Position numbers and translations under genes: made by a program
Shown: piece after piece, positions 1 through 5,257 of the stretch
Position numbering within the stretch: position 1 is the first letter of the stretch
Layout: each line of letters opens with the position of its first letter
Notes under the pieces: model-generated
Database searches by the model: none
What the model saw: only the letters and a program-made list of their open reading frames with translations
Told to the model about the DNA's origin: nothing
Source of the DNA: Embleya sp040605455
GTDB lineage: Bacteria; Actinomycetota; Actinomycetes; Streptomycetales; Streptomycetaceae
DNA: 5,327 nucleotides
Direction of reading: 5' to 3'
NCBI RefSeq assembly: GCF_040605455.1
Contig: NZ_JBEXCV010000292.1
Span: forward strand, 1 to 5,327

Positions 1-97
1 CTCCACCAACGTACCCCTGACCAGCCAGGGAACGGACGCCGCAAAGAAGATCGTAGGCCGGAAGCGGGGCATCATCACCGACACGATCGGCCTCACC
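1..97 (+). pseudogene. IS5/IS4-type DDE transposase, internal fragment
   Basis: Reading from base 2, the plus strand encodes about 31 residues typical of the central part of IS5/IS4-superfamily transposases. They include a Q-G-T-D-A-A-K-K segment, then G-R-K-R-G-I-I, then T-D-T-I-G-L (bases 26-94). The spacing matches the family pattern 'G-x-D-A-G-K-K-x-x-G-R-K-R-H-x-x-x-D-T-x-G-L'. Family transposases then continue with hydrophobic residues such as L-L-A-V. Here the similarity stops at about base 94-97, and the frame runs on as arginine/proline-rich nonsense (antisense to the macro-domain gene) until a TGA at 287-289. The N-terminal part lies outside the window, so whether the 5' end is intact is unknown. 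The C-terminal catalytic part is absent at this locus. Once complete, the enzyme would cut and paste its own insertion sequence; this remnant cannot. Recognition is from motif memory, not from a search. Confidence 0.7.
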
Positions 98-491
98 GCG
101 CGGCCTCCTCGGCGGGGAACCCGTAGAGGCCGGTGGCGATCGCGGGAAACGCGACACTCCTGGCGCCCAGTTCATCCGCGACCTGAAGGCATCGGCGGTA
201 GCAGGAGGCCAGCACCTCGGCCTCGGCGTAGTCGCCGCCCTCCCAGACCGGACCAACGGTATGGATCACGTGCTTCACCGGCGGGTTGAGGTCGAAGGCC
301 GGCGTCGCCATCGCGTCGCCCGGCTCGCAGGGACCGATCGCGGCGCCCGCGTCCGCCAGACGCCGACCCGCCGCACGGTGAATCGCGCCGTCCACGCCAC
401 CACCGCCCATGAGCGACTCGTTCGCCGCAGTGACGATAGCGTCGGTCTCCTGGAGCGTTATGTCACCCTGAACAACCTCGAACACAGTCAT
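93..491 (-). pseudogene. Macro-domain (ADP-ribose-binding) protein, 3'-truncated
   Basis: The 132 codons from ATG 489-491 read as a macro domain of the YmdB/O-acetyl-ADP-ribose deacetylase-like type. In order they show V-V-Q-G-D-I-T (residues 6-12), the nucleotide-binding stretch T-A-A-N-E-S-L-M-G-G-G-G-V-D-G-A-I-H-R-A (21-40), I-H-T-V-G-P-V-W (76-83), C-Y-R-R-C-L (97-102), and the phosphate loop A-F-P-A-I-A-T-G-L-Y-G-F-P (114-126). The family binds ADP-ribose and often removes ADP-ribose or acetyl-ADP-ribose groups in the cytoplasm. Complete members are usually about 160-180 residues. This one ends at E-E-A-A-R followed directly by TGA, where relatives continue with a C-terminal helix and strand of roughly 35-40 residues. 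The break coincides with the transposase fragment, so I read it as a truncation. The binding loops remain, but folding is doubtful. The ribosome binding site is weak. The open frame extends upstream to 770, but only the part from 491 looks like the family. Confidence 0.82.
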
Positions 492-540
492 GCCCTGATG
501 ATGCCACCGGCACCGAACTACAACACGGCAACGCATGAGC

Positions 541-819
541 TCAGAGCAGCGGCCAGGAAGACCAGGTGGATGCCTCGGCGGTATCCACTCGCCCCAAGGC
601 AACCGGGGCATCTCCAGCACGCCGAAGGGCCGGCAATCCGTGTCCGAGATCCTTGCGGGTGACGGTGCCATCCTGAGCCATCCGTTCAGCCCGCCAGGTC
701 CAGACGTCGAAGAACTCGCGAGCCGACGCCGGATTTTCGGCTGGCACCCAGAAGTCGCCCCACCACGCAACGCCAGCGCGACTTCGTCGGCGACATCGGT
801 CCCATGATGATCGCGGCAC
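541..819 (-). CDS. Small tryptophan-rich hypothetical protein
   Basis: This is an unrecognised reading frame of about 92 codons if the GTG at 817-819 is the start; the frame stays open up to 909. The convincing part begins with A-W-W-G-D-F-W-V-P-A-E-N-P and continues through A-R-E-F-F-D-V-W-T-W-R-A-E-R-M to D-G-T-V-T-R-K-D-L. It is rich in Trp, Phe and acidic/basic pairs, which random antisense of GC-rich DNA rarely gives. Codon first positions are G/C-heavy and second positions mixed, as expected of coding sequence. No signal peptide, membrane segment or named motif is visible. Its stop (541-543) lies 49 bp before the macro-domain start, so the two could be co-transcribed. No convincing Shine-Dalgarno precedes 819. 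Around 770 the overlapping frame upstream (D-V-A-D-E-V-A-L-A-L) looks as gene-like as the start of this one, so a frameshifted remnant is also possible. Confidence 0.4.
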   Translation of the reverse strand: MPRSSWDRCRRRSRAGVAWWGDFWVPAENPASAREFFDVWTWRAERMAQDGTVTRKDLGHGLPALRRAGDAPVALGRVDTAEASTWSSWPLL

Positions 820-861
820 CGTGGTCAGGCTTCCTGGAACCTGCGATGAGTTGCCAAGCTT

Positions 862-879
862 GTCGGAACCGGTTCCGAC
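862..879. promoter_or_regulatory. Perfect 18-bp palindrome, candidate operator
   Basis: GTCGGAACCGGTTCCGAC is its own reverse complement over all 18 bases and has no loop. It ends 22 bp before the preferred ATG (902) of the DUF6193 gene. A gap-free dyad with a central CCGG inside GGAA...TTCC resembles operators of LacI-family repressors, which is established for that family; assignment here is inference. No regulator gene is in the window, and no clear -35/-10 pair could be placed around it. Confidence 0.45.
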
Positions 880-901
880 CAATGACCGGGATGATGTCGC
901 C

Positions 902-1324
902 ATGGACACGACCCCTGCGAGCCGGGCGCTCGTCGAAGCAGGTTGGCAGAAGGTTCGCGCCGACGGGCGGGTCCGCCGGGCACTGCTCGAAGCGGCCTAC
1001 GCCGAACCCCGCCTGCGTTGGTTGTTTCCCTGGACAGGGATGGGAGAGCTGCACTTCAGCCGCTGCACAGAGCAGCGATGGACGTGGGACATCCCCTACA
1101 TCCAGCCTGCGGTAGGAGGCGGCTACCGGGTCTCTGGCCCCCTACGCGGTGAGGTCGTGGGTCCGGTGGCGACGCCGGAGCAGGCCGTCGCGATGGTGGT
1201 CGAACGTCTCCCTCCCGCCTGTGGACCCGCCTTCGTCGGAACTCCCGAGGAACTCGCCCTCCACGAGGCCACGGACCAGTTCGCCGGCCTTGAAGCCCAA
1301 GGCACCGGCCACTCCACGAACTGA
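902..1324 (+). CDS. DUF6193 family protein
   Basis: A 140-residue protein whose core matches what I recall of the actinobacterial DUF6193 family, often labelled 'natural product biosynthesis protein' in databases although no reaction is known. The diagnostic stretch is A-Y-A-E-P-R-L-R-W-L-F-P-W-T-G-M-G-E-L-H (residues 32-51), then F-S-R-C-T-E (52-57), W-T-W-D-I-P-Y-I (60-67), G-Y-R-V-S-G-P (74-80), and a C-terminal helix with C-G-P-A-F-V-G-T-P-E-E-L (107-118). No signal peptide or transmembrane segment is visible, so it is probably cytosolic. The ATG at 902 is preferred: it lies about 10 bp after a weak GGGA (888-891) and leaves the palindrome at 862-879 in the leader. A GTG at 821 in the same frame would add 27 residues that do not look conserved. 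It is transcribed away from the macro-domain side and stands alone. Confidence 0.75.
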   Translation: MDTTPASRALVEAGWQKVRADGRVRRALLEAAYAEPRLRWLFPWTGMGELHFSRCTEQRWTWDIPYIQPAVGGGYRVSGPLRGEVVGPVATPEQAVAMVVERLPPACGPAFVGTPEELALHEATDQFAGLEAQGTGHSTN

Positions 1325-1717
1325 CCTCCCCGGTTCCAGCCGTCATGGCCAGGTTCCAACTACCGTGTCACGACTCAACCATGCGTCGAATGTGGCGGCT
1401 CGGTGGCTCAGCCGCGGACGTCGAACTCGATGTAGTCCACGTCGGTGAGCTCGACCTCCTCCAGGTCGCCGGCGCGGGTGCCGCCTTCCTGGAAGTACGA
1501 CTGCTGCAGGCCTGCGGCGACGATGCGTTCGAGGTCGCGTTCGGAGGCGCCGGCGTGGTGGGCGTCGAACAACTCCTGGGCGTGGGTGGGGGGCGTTCAC
1601 GAGAGCCATCTGACTGCGGAGACGCCTCGAACGAATGTGTGCTTTCCCGTGGAGTCGGTGATCGTTTCCCGCGTGGAGGTCTGCCGTGGATGACTCGCGC
1701 GGCGATGTGTCGAGAGG
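1325..1717. other. Gap between DUF6193 and DUF4265 genes with decayed coding remnants
   Basis: These 393 bases hold no intact gene. Bases 1325-1407 show only a repeated GGTTCCA (1334-1340 and 1352-1358 region) and no convincing terminator, although the flanking genes converge here. From 1408 to about 1690 the minus strand carries short protein-like stretches interrupted by stops (separate entry). The long plus-strand frames here are antisense G/V/A-rich readings with no protein character. Confidence 0.6.
1408..1609 (-). pseudogene. Unidentified gene remnant, frameshifted or N-truncated
   Basis: Ending at TGA 1408-1410, the minus strand reads a credible acidic C-terminus: H-A-Q-E-L-F-D-A-H-H-A-G-A-S-E-R-D-L-E-R, then I-V-A-A-G-L-Q-Q-S-Y-F-Q-E-G-G, then D-L-E-E-V-E-L-T-D-V-D-Y-I-E-F-D-V-R-G. 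This is much more protein-like than the other frames. It has no start: going upstream the frame meets a TGA at 1597-1599 with no ATG, GTG or TTG before it. An ATG at 1607-1609 in the neighbouring frame begins M-A-L-V-N-A-P, and the two frames could be joined by a one-base change in the G-tract at 1584-1593. So this is either a short protein of about 65 residues broken by an indel, or the tail of a longer lost gene. I do not recognise the family. Upstream of 1597 the same frame reads E-T-I-T-D-S-T-G-K-H-T-F-V-R-G-V-S-A-V-R, possibly a second remnant. Confidence 0.45.
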
Positions 1718-2221
1718 TTACGCGTCGATCTCCCAGTGAAGGCGTCCCTGTTCCTTCAGCCGCTGCAGGAGTTCGATCATCTCGGTCGGGTCGGCGCCGG
1801 GTGACAGGTCGGCGGAGACGTAGGTGCCTTGCAACCACTCGTGGGGCATGTTCAGACGTACGAGTTCGTCGTGGACGTCGGCGTGGGTCCCCTCCAGGAG
1901 TGGGTGGTCGCGCACGAACGCGGCGCGCAGCAGGCGGTGACCCGACTTTTCCAGAACTCCGACCACGAAGTCGTCGCCGTCGACCGCGATGATGTCGCCG
2001 CGACACAGTCCGTAGGTGAAGAACGGGAGGCAGGCCAGGCGGGCCGCCCGGGCAGGGGGACGGAGCCGGGGCTCACCGGCGTCGAGTTCGGTCCACAGCT
2101 GCTCCCGCGACTCCGGCTCTCCCTCGAGGACCGCGTGGCAGATGTAGTTGCGTTCGGCCCGGTCCACAGGGTTGTCGTGTTGGATGACGGTTCCCGTGAA
2201 GTCCGCGATCGATGTCCGCAT
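1718..2221 (-). CDS. DUF4265 domain-containing protein
   Basis: A 167-residue soluble protein matching DUF4265, a family of unknown function. The signature is L-P-F-F-T-Y-G-L-C-R-G-D-I-I-A-V (residues 65-80), followed by V-L-E-K-S-G-H-R-L-L-R (89-99). Relatives carry the same 'P-F-F-x-Y-G-x-x-x-G-D-x-V' and 'x-S-G-H-x-x-x-R' blocks. The N-terminal half (E-R-N-Y-I-C-H-A-V-L, then E-Q-L-W-T-E-L) and the C-terminal half ending L-H-W-E-I-D-A fit the family layout, and the length is normal, so it appears intact. No signal peptide or membrane helix is seen. The start at 2219-2221 is supported by GGAG at 2229-2232 with 7-nt spacing, although the frame is open up to 2467. It lies 278 bp downstream of the sugar operon on the same strand, with its own leader, so it is probably a separate unit. 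Nothing in the sequence ties it functionally to the operon. Confidence 0.78.
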   Translation of the reverse strand: MRTSIADFTGTVIQHDNPVDRAERNYICHAVLEGEPESREQLWTELDAGEPRLRPPARAARLACLPFFTYGLCRGDIIAVDGDDFVVGVLEKSGHRLLRAAFVRDHPLLEGTHADVHDELVRLNMPHEWLQGTYVSADLSPGADPTEMIELLQRLKEQGRLHWEIDA

Positions 2222-2228
2222 GCGTCGT

Positions 2229-2232
2229 CTCC
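2229..2232 (-). promoter_or_regulatory. Ribosome binding site of DUF4265 gene
   Basis: The minus strand reads GGAG, then 7 nt, then ATG (2219-2221). This fixes the start of the DUF4265 gene against the longer open frame that extends upstream. Confidence 0.7.
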
Positions 2233-2299
2233 AATCCGTTGTGGCGGAATCTCCTGCACGGGTCCGTACACGTCGCCGACCTGCGACCATTCCGTTGTG
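2231..2299. repeat. Two direct repeats CCAWTCCGTTGTG in DUF4265 leader
   Basis: CCAATCCGTTGTG (2231-2243) and CCATTCCGTTGTG (2287-2299) differ at one base and are 56 bp apart, start to start. The proximal copy overlaps the ribosome binding site and the distal copy lies just upstream. They could be paired binding sites for a regulator, or a chance or duplication product. The rest of the 2222-2499 gap shows no gene, no clear promoter and no strong terminator for the operon ending at 2500. Confidence 0.4.
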
Positions 2300-2499
2300 A
2301 CCGGATTCAATCAGCCACGTCCTCGGTCTGCGGGGGCGGCCGGTCGATCGTCGTTCTCCACGCAGCCAGCGACCGGCCCCGGCGACGCGGTCCTTGAGGC
2401 GATCGAAGACGTCACCGCCCGGACACCCGACGAAAGTGCGGCATGCATGTTTCGGTCGCGTGGGCACTGGAGGCCGCCGGTCGGATGTTCCTCTGTTCC

Positions 2500-3534
2500 T
2501 CAGTGGTCACGGAATCGGTGCTCGGTGCCTCGGGCTTGGTGGGGAACGGGTTCCGTCTCGCCGGTGTGTGCGGCCCGGGAGGTGATGTGGGTGACCATGA
2601 CGGTGCGCACGCCTTCGGAGAGGTCGGCGGGGCCGGGGCCGGTTCCTCGGACGAGGTTGCGGAATGCCTCGTGTTCGGCGTGGAGGGGTTCCTTCTTGTC
2701 GAGGGCGTAGCGGGTGACGTCGCCTTCGGTGACGCCTCGGAAGGTGGTGAGGGCGTCCCAGTGGTGGGGGGTGTGGCCGTTGGCCCAGTGGGTGAGGTCG
2801 GCGGTGAGGGTGTCGGCGACGAGGCATCCGTGTTCGCCGGTGACGGTGGTGGTGCGTGCCTTTCGGGGGGTGACCCAGTTGACCTGGTGGTGGGTGATGG
2901 TGCCGTCGTCGAGTTGGCCGAGGGCGGCGAGGAGGTCTTCGTGGGGGCGTCCGGTGCGGTGGGCGGTGCGGGCGGCGATGGAGGTGTAGGCGTGGTGGGT
3001 GATCCAGGTGGTGAGGTCGAGGTCGTGGGTGGCGAGGTCGTGGATGACGCCGACGTCGGTGATGCGGTCGGGGTAGGGGCCGGTGCGTCGGGTGCCGATT
3101 TCGAACACGTCGCCGAGGTCGCCGTTTTCGAGGCGGGCTCGCAAGGCGATGAGGGCGGGGTTGAAGCGTTCGATGTAGCCGACGGCGGCGGGGATGTCGG
3201 CGGTGTGGAAGGCGTCGCGCAGGCGCCGGGCGGCGCCGGGGGTGGTGGCGAGGGGCTTTTCGATCAGGGTGGGGATGCCGGCGTGGGCGAGCTGCAGGCC
3301 GAGGGCCTCGTGCAGGAGTGTGGGGCAGGCCAGAACGGCGTAGTCGGGTCGGTGGCACAGGAGTTGGTCGATGTCGTGGGCGACGGGCAGGCCGTCGACG
3401 GCGTGGTACGGGTCGCCGTGGGGGTCTGCGGCGGCGATGAGGTCGACGCCGTCGAGGTGACGCAGGACGCGGGCGTGGTGGCGGCCCATGCGGCCCAGGC
3501 CGATCAGGGCGGCGCGCAGTCGCGGGCGGGTCAT
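2500..3534 (-). CDS. Gfo/Idh/MocA family NAD(P)-dependent oxidoreductase
   Basis: A 344-residue enzyme of full family length. The N-terminal Rossmann fold starts at A-L-I-G-L-G-R-M-G-R-H-H (residues 9-20), with G12, G14 and G17 forming the G-x-G-x-x-G dinucleotide loop. The conserved E-K-P (92-94) carries the expected catalytic lysine, K93. The substrate domain has G-Y-I-E-R-F-N-P-A (119-127) and a D-L-A-T-H-D-L-D-L segment (166-174) with the usual active-site Asp/His. Overall it most resembles dehydrogenases that oxidise a sugar or sugar nucleotide, often at C3 (WlbA/WbpB-type or NtdC-like), making the keto group an aminotransferase can use; the exact substrate is inference. Its ATG (3532-3534) overlaps the aminotransferase stop as ATGA, and GGAG (3541-3544) sits 6 nt upstream, so translation is probably coupled. 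It is the last gene of the operon. The tail after residue 323 is polar and variable. There is no signal peptide. Confidence 0.9.
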   Translation of the reverse strand: MTRPRLRAALIGLGRMGRHHARVLRHLDGVDLIAAADPHGDPYHAVDGLPVAHDIDQLLCHRPDYAVLACPTLLHEALGLQLAHAGIPTLIEKPLATTPGAARRLRDAFHTADIPAAVGYIERFNPALIALRARLENGDLGDVFEIGTRRTGPYPDRITDVGVIHDLATHDLDLTTWITHHAYTSIAARTAHRTGRPHEDLLAALGQLDDGTITHHQVNWVTPRKARTTTVTGEHGCLVADTLTADLTHWANGHTPHHWDALTTFRGVTEGDVTRYALDKKEPLHAEHEAFRNLVRGTGPGPADLSEGVRTVMVTHITSRAAHTGETEPVPHQARGTEHRFRDH

Positions 3535-4643
3535 CGCGGGCTCCGCCCGTGGTCCGCAGTGGTGAGTGCGGTGAGGGTGGTGGTGATGCGGTCGAGGTCG
3601 TCTTGGGTGAGGGCGGGGTGGACGGGGAGGGAGAGGACTTCGGTGGCGGCGAGGTCGGTGTGGGGCAGGTGGGTGTCGGTGCGGTAGGCGGGTTGGCGGT
3701 GCAGGGGTGTGGGGTAGTGGACGGCGTTGCCGATGCCGTGGGCGGTCAGGGCCTGGGCGAGGGTGTCGCGGTGGTGGGGGTGGTGGACGCGGATCGTGTA
3801 CTGGTGGTGGACGTGTCCGGTACCCGGAGCGGTGGTGGGCGCGGTGATGCCGGACAGGGTGGCGAAGGCGGCGGTCAGGTGGGTGGCGTTGTGGCGTCGG
3901 GCGCGGATGGCGTCGTCGAGGCGCGCGAGTTGGGTGCGGGCGATGGCGGCGTTGACGTCGTTCATGCGGGCGTTGGTACCGACGATCTCGTGGTGGTAGC
4001 GGGTGGCGGATCCGTGGTTGCGCAGCAGGCGCAGGGTGTGGGCGAGGGCGGGGTCGGCGGTGGTGATCATGCCGCCTTCGACGGCCTGCATGTTCTTGGT
4101 GGGATAGAAGCTGAACGCGGCGGCGGTGCCCAGGGCGCCGGCCCGGTGGCCGTGGTGGGTGGCGCCGTGGGCCTGGGCGGCGTCCTCGATCAGGGCGAGG
4201 CCGTGGCGGCGGGCGAGGGCGCCCAGGCGGGTGGTGTCGGCGGGGTGGCCGTAGAGGTGGACGGACAGCAGCGCCGCGGTGCGTCCGGTGATCGCGGCGG
4301 CGGCCGCATCGGGGTCCAGGGTGTGGGTGTGGGGGTCGATGTCGGCGAAGACGCATGTCGCGCCGGTCAGGCGGATCGCGGCGGCGGTCGCGGCGAACGT
4401 GAAGGACGGCAGGACGACCTCGTCGCCGGCGCCGATGCCCAGGGCCAGGGCGGTGAGCCACAGCGCGCTGGTGCCGGAGTTGACGGCGACGCAGTGACGG
4501 CCGTCCACCCACGCCGCGAACTCGGTTTCGAGGGCTTCGACTTCGGGGCCCTGGACGAGGTGGCCGCTGCGCAGGACGCGGGTGGCGGCGCTGATGTCGT
4601 CCTCGTGAAGGCGGGTGTCGGCGATGGGGATGGTGCGGTGCAT
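3531..4643 (-). CDS. DegT/DnrJ/EryC1/StrS family PLP aminotransferase
   Basis: A 370-residue PLP enzyme of normal family length. Visible landmarks are G-H-L-V-Q-G-P-E-V near the N-terminus (27-35), N-S-G-T-S-A-L (55-61) contacting the cofactor phosphate, L-P-S-F-T-F-A-A-T-A (78-87), I-E-D-A-A-Q-A-H-G (152-160) with D154 and Q157 at the PLP ring, and S-F-Y-P-T-K-N-M (178-185), where K183 should form the Schiff base. Further on are N-A-R-M-N-D-V-N-A-A-I (224-234) and H-Y-P-T-P-L-H-R-Q-P-A-Y (309-320). The family transfers an amino group, usually from Glu or Gln, to keto sugars bound to nucleotides; some members make AHBA or act on sugar phosphates. With the downstream dehydrogenase it forms an oxidise-then-aminate pair, most likely for a 3-amino sugar (inference). 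The start at 4641-4643 is set by AAGGA (4651-4655) with 7-nt spacing. The abundance of His and Thr reflects CAC and ACC codons. Confidence 0.93.
   Translation of the reverse strand: MHRTIPIADTRLHEDDISAATRVLRSGHLVQGPEVEALETEFAAWVDGRHCVAVNSGTSALWLTALALGIGAGDEVVLPSFTFAATAAAIRLTGATCVFADIDPHTHTLDPDAAAAAITGRTAALLSVHLYGHPADTTRLGALARRHGLALIEDAAQAHGATHHGHRAGALGTAAAFSFYPTKNMQAVEGGMITTADPALAHTLRLLRNHGSATRYHHEIVGTNARMNDVNAAIARTQLARLDDAIRARRHNATHLTAAFATLSGITAPTTAPGTGHVHHQYTIRVHHPHHRDTLAQALTAHGIGNAVHYPTPLHRQPAYRTDTHLPHTDLAATEVLSLPVHPALTQDDLDRITTTLTALTTADHGRSPR
3541..3544 (-). promoter_or_regulatory. Ribosome binding site of oxidoreductase inside aminotransferase 3' end
   Basis: GGAG on the minus strand lies 6 nt before the oxidoreductase ATG and within the last codons of the aminotransferase. 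Together with the 4-bp ATGA overlap (3531-3534) it supports the chosen start and translational coupling. Confidence 0.65.
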
Positions 4644-4650
4644 GGGGGTG

Positions 4651-4655
4651 TCCTT
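4651..4655 (-). promoter_or_regulatory. Ribosome binding site of aminotransferase gene
   Basis: AAGGA on the minus strand, 7 nt before ATG 4641-4643. It decides the start, since the open frame continues far upstream (to 5294) as antisense-type sequence overlapping the Nudix gene. Confidence 0.75.
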
Positions 4656-4693
4656 CCGGGTCGGGTGCGCCGACGCGGAAGGCTTTTCCCGGG

Positions 4694-5209
4694 TCAGCGC
4701 GGGTCGGAGGTGGGTGTGGGGGTGTTGCCGTGGTGGAGGTAGGCGGTGGTGCCGGTGGCGAGGGCGTGGGCGCAGGCGTGGAGGCGGCGGGCCATGTGGG
4801 GGGCCATCAGCCGGTCCCACTCGGCCGGTTCGGCCAGGTGCCAGGAGGAGAGCTCGTCGTCGGCGAGGTGCAGGTGTTGTTCGGCGTCGGCGCGGGTGAG
4901 GGTGCCGCCGTCGAACAGGTGGTTCGCGAGCGCGGGGCGGCCGTCGGGCTGTGGTGGGACCCAGTCGACGACGAGGAGTCGGCCGGGGAGCAGGTCGAGG
5001 CCGAGTTCCTCTTTGACTTCGCGGCGGGCGGTGTCCCAGGGGTATTCGCCTTCGTCCATGGCGCCGCCGGGGATTTCCCAGTGGCCGTCGCCGTAGGCGG
5101 GTTCGACCAGGAGGATCCGGCCTTCGGTGTCGTGGAGGATCGCTCCGGCGCCGCCGATGTGTTTGGGCAGCGTGGCGTAGTACTCGGCGGGAGGAAGGTG
5201 GTGGCTCAT
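4694..5209 (-). CDS. Nudix hydrolase
   Basis: A 171-residue protein with a perfect Nudix box G-x5-E-x7-R-E-U-x-E-E-x-G-U at residues 49-71: G49, E55, R63, E64, E67, E68, G70, L71. The glutamates bind the Mg2+ used to cleave a nucleoside diphosphate linked to another group. Ahead of it are H-I-G-G-A-G-A-I-L (17-25), the first strand, and W-E-I-P-G-G (44-49). After it come V-V-D-W-V-P-P-Q-P-D-G-R (80-91) and a C-terminal helix bearing W-D-R-L-M-A-P-H-M-A-R-R-L (131-143). It is cytosolic, with no signal peptide. The substrate cannot be read from the sequence; beside an amino-sugar pair it could be a nucleotide sugar or a housekeeping NTP/ADP-sugar. It is the first gene of the visible operon, with a 50-bp gap to the aminotransferase. 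The ATG at 5207-5209 has no Shine-Dalgarno, but the protein start (M-S-H-H-L-P-P-A-E-Y-Y) fits relatives, and the extension to 5314 is low-complexity. Confidence 0.92.
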   Translation of the reverse strand: MSHHLPPAEYYATLPKHIGGAGAILHDTEGRILLVEPAYGDGHWEIPGGAMDEGEYPWDTARREVKEELGLDLLPGRLLVVDWVPPQPDGRPALANHLFDGGTLTRADAEQHLHLADDELSSWHLAEPAEWDRLMAPHMARRLHACAHALATGTTAYLHHGNTPTPTSDPR

Positions 5210-5217
5210 GGGGCGCG

Positions 5218-5223
5218 ACGCTA
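5218..5223 (-). promoter_or_regulatory. Possible -10 element for leaderless Nudix transcript
   Basis: The minus strand reads TAGCGT, fitting the actinobacterial TANNNT -10, then 8 nt, then the Nudix ATG. No Shine-Dalgarno lies between, so a transcript starting at or next to the A of ATG is plausible. There is no recognisable -35: the expected place is the C-run on this strand. The TTGTCA at 5274-5279 is about 50 bp away, too far to pair with it. Confidence 0.35.
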
Positions 5224-5225
5224 GT

Positions 5226-5257
5226 GCCGTGCCGCCGCCGGGGGGGGGCGGCACGGC
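5226..5257. repeat. 11-bp inverted repeat around a 9-G run upstream of Nudix gene
   Basis: GCCGTGCCGCC (5226-5236) pairs perfectly with GGCGGCACGGC (5247-5257) around a 10-nt centre that contains most of a nine-G tract (5240-5248). It lies 17-48 bp before the Nudix start. It would form a very stable hairpin in either strand. It could be a terminator-like barrier for readthrough from upstream (no T-run follows), a protein binding dyad, or a slippage-prone site. The remaining 5258-5327 holds no gene I can support. Confidence 0.6.

Noticed and set aside
1345..2006. Overlapping long frames on both strands across 1345-2006
   Set aside because: They are Arg/Ser/Pro-rich or G/V-rich without family character and conflict with the DUF4265 gene and the 1408-1596 remnant.
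2222..2467. N-terminal extension of the DUF4265 frame (about 82 residues)
   Set aside because: It is Arg-rich, unlike the family, and the internal ATG has a well-spaced GGAG.
2443..3687. 414-residue plus-strand frame over the oxidoreductase
   Set aside because: It is almost entirely Gly, Val, Ala, Asp and Glu, the typical antisense of a GC3-biased gene; the opposite strand encodes a clear Gfo/Idh/MocA enzyme.
2500..4512. 670-residue minus-strand frame reading as one long protein into the oxidoreductase
   Set aside because: The N-terminal 326 residues are Arg/Pro/His repeats out of frame with the aminotransferase; the true start is the ATG at 3532-3534 with its own GGAG.
4656..4693. GGAAGGCTTTTCC-like dyad in the Nudix-aminotransferase gap as a terminator
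   Set aside because: The stem is about 4 bp and the genes look co-transcribed; no support for termination.
3549..4742. 397-residue plus-strand frame over the aminotransferase
   Set aside because: Same G/V-rich antisense composition with no motif; the minus strand has all DegT-family landmarks.
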